Shown here: piece after piece, positions 5,105 to 8,366 of the stretch
Position numbering within the stretch: the first letter of the stretch is position 1
Layout: each line of letters starts with the position of its first letter
Origin: a bacterium
GTDB lineage: Bacteria; Patescibacteriota; Gracilibacteria; UBA1369; GCA-2718715
Assembly: GCA_030426295.1 (NCBI GenBank)
Contig: JAUHYY010000046.1
Coordinates: forward strand, 1 to 8,366
Direction: 5' to 3'
DNA length: 8,366 nucleotides
Position numbers and translations under genes: made by a program
Notes under the pieces: model-generated
Databases searched by the model: none
The model's input: the letters and a program-made list of their open reading frames with translations, nothing else
Told to the model about the DNA's origin: nothing

Positions 5105-6880
5105 ATGAACTCAATAGAAGAAAAAGATCAGTTATACCGAATGCGGCACTCATGTGCTCATGTTCTTGCGCAAGCAGTGCTCGATATGTTTCCAGAAGCT
5201 AAACTTGCAATTGGTCCGCCAATTGAAAATGGTTTTTATTATGACTTTGATTTGCCAAGACCTTTGGTTCCAGAGGATTTGCCTTTGCTCGAGAAGAAGA
5301 TGAAACAAATTAAAAAGCAAAAGCAGAAGTTTAAATGTTATGACGAAAATATTGATGAAGCAGTTAAGTTCCTTCAAAAAACTGATCAAGAATATAAAGT
5401 TGAGCTAGTTAAAGATCTTGCTGAAGCTGGTGAAGAAAATGTAAGTTTCTATGAAAATATTCTTCCTCAGGGTGAGAAAGGTATGTTTGTTGATCTTTGT
5501 AAAGGTCCTCATGTAGAGCATACTGGTGAGATTGGTGAATTCAAACTGGCTTCAATTGCTGGGGCTTATTGGAAAGGAGATGAAAACAATAAAATGCTAC
5601 AAAGAATTTATGGTTATTGTTTTCCAACTCGTGAAGAGCTGCAGGCATATGTTAAGCAAGTTGAAGAAGCTAAGAAACGTGATCATAGAAAACTTGGTAA
5701 AGAGCTTGAATTATTTACATTTGATGAAGAAGTTGGAGCTGGACTTCCGCTTTGGCTACCGAAAGGGACTGTTATTGTTGATATCCTTGAAGATCTAGCA
5801 AAGAAAAAAGAAGATGAACAAGGTTATCAAAGAGTTAGAAGTCCTCATATTGCTAAAGATAAGCTATACCTGAGATCTGGACATCTGCCTTATTATGAAG
5901 AAAGTATGTATCCGGCTATGGAAATGGATAATGAAAAGTACTATTTGAAGGCGATGAATTGTCCGCATCATCATAAGATTTATGCTGCGACTCCTAAGAG
6001 TTATAGAGACTTACCTGTTCGACTTGCTGAATATGGTCACTGCTATAGATATGAAGACTCAGGTGCGTTATTTGGACTCATGAGAGTTAGATCACTCTGT
6101 ATGAATGATGCTCATATCTATTGTACTGAAGAACAATTTGAAGAAGAATTTGCAAAGGTTGTTGAGCTTTATCTTTATTACTTTGAACTATTTGGCATTG
6201 AGAAATATCAAATGAGATTGTCTAAGCATAGCAAAGAAGGTCTTGGTAAGAAGTATGTAGATAATGAAAAGCTTTGGATAGAAACTGAAGGCATGGTTAG
6301 AAATGTACTAGATAAATTGGAGGTTCCTTATGTTGAAGTTGAAGATGAAGCTGCATTCTATGGTCCAAAGATTGATGTGCAGATTTGGTCTATTATTGGT
6401 CGTGAGTTTACTCTTGCAACAAACCAATTAGACTTTGCTGTCCCTGAAAGATTTGAGCTGACTTATACAGACCAAAATGGTGAAGATAAGACACCTATTT
6501 GCATCCATAGAGCACCTTTGAGTACTCATGAGAGATTGGTTGGATTCTTGATTGAGCATTATGCTGGGGCTTTCCCGGTTTGGCTTGCTCCTGTGCAATT
6601 CAAGATGATTCCAGTTGCTGAAGTATTCAACGATTATGCTGAAGAAGTTGCTACTATGCTTCGTGGAATTGGTGCAAGAGTTGAGATTGATAAGTCTTCT
6701 GATTCACTTTCTAAAAAAGTTAGGAATTCACAAACATCTAAGATTCCTGTGAGTATTATTCTTGGTGAAAATGAATCTAATGATAAGACTGCAACACTTA
6801 GAATGTATGGATCTCGAGACCAAGAAACTATGAGTCTTGATGAGCTTAAAGAATGGTTTGAAAAAGAAAACCAATATTAA
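5105..6880 (+). CDS. thrS: Threonyl-tRNA synthetase lacking the TGS domain
   Basis: This class II synthetase attaches threonine to tRNA-Thr in the cytoplasm. At 591 residues it is shorter than E. coli ThrS (642). It begins directly at the editing domain: H15 and H19 in RHSCAHVLAQAV and C132/H136 in CKGPHVEHT form the expected HxxxH and CxxxH editing site that removes mischarged serine. The catalytic core follows. Zinc ligands are C286 (AMNCPHH), H337 (NDAHIYC) and H468 (IHRAPLSTHER). Motif 2 is YRYEDSGALFGLMRVRS (314-330) and motif 3 is around 466-483. The anticodon-binding domain spans about 493-590 (FPVWLAPVQ at its start, then IPVSIILGENE). The N-terminal TGS domain (about 60 residues) is absent and cannot be recovered, because a terminator lies upstream. 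The ATG has no Shine-Dalgarno sequence. A Thr-rich leader peptide and attenuator precede it. Confidence 0.97.
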   Translation: MNSIEEKDQLYRMRHSCAHVLAQAVLDMFPEAKLAIGPPIENGFYYDFDLPRPLVPEDLPLLEKKMKQIKKQKQKFKCYDENIDEAVKFLQKTDQEYKVELVKDLAEAGEENVSFYENILPQGEKGMFVDLCKGPHVEHTGEIGEFKLASIAGAYWKGDENNKMLQRIYGYCFPTREELQAYVKQVEEAKKRDHRKLGKELELFTFDEEVGAGLPLWLPKGTVIVDILEDLAKKKEDEQGYQRVRSPHIAKDKLYLRSGHLPYYEESMYPAMEMDNEKYYLKAMNCPHHHKIYAATPKSYRDLPVRLAEYGHCYRYEDSGALFGLMRVRSLCMNDAHIYCTEEQFEEEFAKVVELYLYYFELFGIEKYQMRLSKHSKEGLGKKYVDNEKLWIETEGMVRNVLDKLEVPYVEVEDEAAFYGPKIDVQIWSIIGREFTLATNQLDFAVPERFELTYTDQNGEDKTPICIHRAPLSTHERLVGFLIEHYAGAFPVWLAPVQFKMIPVAEVFNDYAEEVATMLRGIGARVEIDKSSDSLSKKVRNSQTSKIPVSIILGENESNDKTATLRMYGSRDQETMSLDELKEWFEKENQY

Positions 6881-8366
6881 GCTGCAGCGGCCATCATATC
6901 GTCATCGCCTAATGCTTCGTTAGCATCAGCACGTTTTTGTTGCTCTTCTTGATTTGAAGTCATGTCTTCACCTTCGAAACCATTTAGGGAACCACTTCTT
7001 TTAGCATCGATAACGATTTGAATTAGCTTGTCTGTCCCCTGGCTATCAATAAGTTGATTGAACTTCTTACCGAAACCTTTTAAGAACTGCTCGTGCTTTT
7101 TCTTAGTTGCATCATCGGAATCCCAATAAGAGTTGTAAAGGTACTCTTGAATATCTGATTCAGGCATTCCATATGCAGTCAGGATTTTATGTACTACCCT
7201 CTTCATTTCGTTCATATGCTCGCGAGTAGTTTTAGCACCATCAACAATTGGAAAGTTATCCATATGGTTAGGACCTAATCTTAAGTAAGGTTGAGAATAC
7301 ATATTTCTTTTATTTACCACGGACTCAAATGCAATAAATGAACCTATGGTTTTCTTCATAAGTTCACCTGGATCTTTAAACCCTTCCGCTTTCATTTTAC
7401 GTCTAATTTCTGCTGAAGAATCTGCATTATCAGCTAGAGACATCATGTAATGTGTGTAACCAGCAATACCATTAGCTAGACCTTCCTGAGTAAAGTTTGA
7501 TTGCTGCCCTCTTGCGTTTGATACAATTGACTGATAAATCAAATCTTCATCAGCCATAGGTATAAGTAGATGTGCATCATCATGGTCCATACCTTCGGCT
7601 CGCCTGGACCCTTTAGCAAGACGTCTTAGTACTTGATCATGGGTCATCATTTTTTGCCAAATAAATTTACGTACAGCGTCTTTGTTATAACGCTGAGCAC
7701 CATCATTAGTATTCTTAGAAGATTTCACACCCCACATACTCATGAGCTCTTCAGCATATTCTTGTGGAAATTTCTCTGTTGATCCTTCTGGTGAATATCT
7801 TGTAAAGTAATCGAGTAATGGTAACTGGTTTAGATACTTACCTTCGATTGCGGCATGCCTTTGTTTTGTAAGGATTGTTTCACCGTTTGGATCTTTCTCG
7901 GTAATACCAGCAACTAGGTAATAAACCTTATCTTCGATTTCTGCTTTACCTGCTTCAATAATAAATCTAATGAAAGATTCGTATCTGTGCGGGTTAACGT
8001 AGTCACCTGCTTTATGCCTGAGTAGCATATTATGAAGTTCAGCCGCCACACTATGCCCCTTGTATTGGTTTTCGTAATCTGTCGCATCTTGTGTAAATGA
8101 ATCGACTCCGCTTGAGAAAGCGCTATCATTTTGTGAGTACCAGTCTGATCCTGTAGGAGCACCCCATACTTGATTAATAGCAGTTATAAGGGCGTCTGCC
8201 CCCTTCTCTCCATTCTTATTCTCGACTTTCTTACCTGCAATATAGTATTTTTCGTAGTCGCTGATTGAAAGTGTCTTCTTCATTATTCTGTTCATCGTCG
8301 CCCAAACCTTTTCATCTTCAAAGTTAAGCAAGCCTTTACCTGTAAGAATTAAACATGCAGCTTTTG
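6877..8366 (-). CDS. Unknown large protein, C-terminal 495 residues
   Basis: The minus-strand frame is open through the right edge of the window. The codons beyond 8331 continue as KAACLILTGKG before LLNFEDEKVW, so the N-terminus lies outside and no start is visible here. I recognise no family. The visible part is soluble and charged, mostly helical, without membrane segments, cysteine clusters or tandem repeats. Segments rich in Asn, Gly and Asp (EKDPNGETI, KSSKNTNDGAQR) alternate with helices (YNKDAVRKFIWQKMMTHDQVLRRL). The tail is low-complexity and acidic (EEQQKRADANEALGDDDMMAAAA), probably disordered. Its TAA stop overlaps the thrS stop in opposite orientation (shared TTAA at 6877-6880), and I see no terminator between them. 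Codon use looks like the rest of the window, so recent transfer is not indicated. Confidence 0.85.
   Translation of the reverse strand, partial: KAACLILTGKGLLNFEDEKVWATMNRIMKKTLSISDYEKYYIAGKKVENKNGEKGADALITAINQVWGAPTGSDWYSQNDSAFSSGVDSFTQDATDYENQYKGHSVAAELHNMLLRHKAGDYVNPHRYESFIRFIIEAGKAEIEDKVYYLVAGITEKDPNGETILTKQRHAAIEGKYLNQLPLLDYFTRYSPEGSTEKFPQEYAEELMSMWGVKSSKNTNDGAQRYNKDAVRKFIWQKMMTHDQVLRRLAKGSRRAEGMDHDDAHLLIPMADEDLIYQSIVSNARGQQSNFTQEGLANGIAGYTHYMMSLADNADSSAEIRRKMKAEGFKDPGELMKKTIGSFIAFESVVNKRNMYSQPYLRLGPNHMDNFPIVDGAKTTREHMNEMKRVVHKILTAYGMPESDIQEYLYNSYWDSDDATKKKHEQFLKGFGKKFNQLIDSQGTDKLIQIVIDAKRSGSLNGFEGEDMTSNQEEQQKRADANEALGDDDMMAAAA

Noticed and set aside
6855..6875. Possible hairpin at the thrS 3' end (TGGTTT / AAACCA)
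   Set aside because: The stem is short and weak, with a large A-rich loop and no U-tract on either strand; not a terminator.
8329..8331. TTG as start of the last minus-strand gene
   Set aside because: The frame stays open for 11 more codons to the window edge, and nothing marks TTG as a start; the gene is treated as partial.
1..8366. CRISPR arrays, tRNA/rRNA genes, insertion sequences
   Set aside because: No regularly spaced repeats, tRNA-like cloverleaf, rRNA segment, transposase or terminal inverted repeats were seen.

Overview
The window is AT-rich and read with the standard code. Its style suggests a small-genome bacterium, most likely of the Candidate Phyla Radiation (Patescibacteria). 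The reasons are compact gene packing, no recognisable Shine-Dalgarno sequence ahead of any start, a stand-alone rplJ-rplL pair without rplK-rplA or rpoBC, a threonyl-tRNA synthetase lacking its TGS domain, and several proteins I do not recognise. This lineage call is inference; no marker in the window fixes it.

Layout. Positions 1-735 (minus) hold the N-terminal part of an unknown single-pass membrane protein, cut by the window edge. A divergent intergenic region follows (736-1031). It carries an extended -10 promoter for that gene and, on the plus strand, a promoter and an RNA leader of the ribosomal-protein-L10 type ending in a terminator-like hairpin. Then come rplJ (L10, with an unusually long acidic tail) and rplL (L7/L12), closed by a strong terminator at 2219-2251. 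On the minus strand a two-gene unit runs recF then a PrsW-family membrane protease (4231 to 2250), convergent with rplL. Divergent from recF is an unrecognised 208-residue soluble protein (4316-4942).

The most interesting part is 4904-5104, upstream of thrS (5105-6880). A promoter with a perfect TTGACA box sits in the last codons of the 208-residue gene. It leads straight into an 18-codon reading frame, MKFFATTTTTTTVTPEQV-stop, with eight Thr codons, seven of them consecutive. The stop codon of this peptide lies inside a 10-nt segment that can pair with the loop and 5' arm of a following intrinsic terminator. This is the complete logic of ribosome-mediated transcription attenuation. A ribosome stalled at Thr codons would leave the antiterminator free, and a ribosome that reaches the stop would mask it, so thrS would be switched on when charged tRNA-Thr is scarce. 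Such attenuators are classic for amino-acid operons (thr, trp, his) and pheST of enterobacteria. I know of no description for thrS, which uses a translational operator in E. coli and T-boxes in Firmicutes.

The last gene (6877-8366, minus) is the C-terminal 495 residues of a large unrecognised protein, running off the right edge and overlapping the thrS stop by 4 bp tail to tail. Overall the window combines translation (L10, L7/L12, ThrS), DNA repair (RecF), membrane proteolysis (PrsW-like) and unknowns. Two separate RNA-based attenuators control the two translation units, one probably sensing a ribosomal protein and the other sensing threonyl-tRNA.
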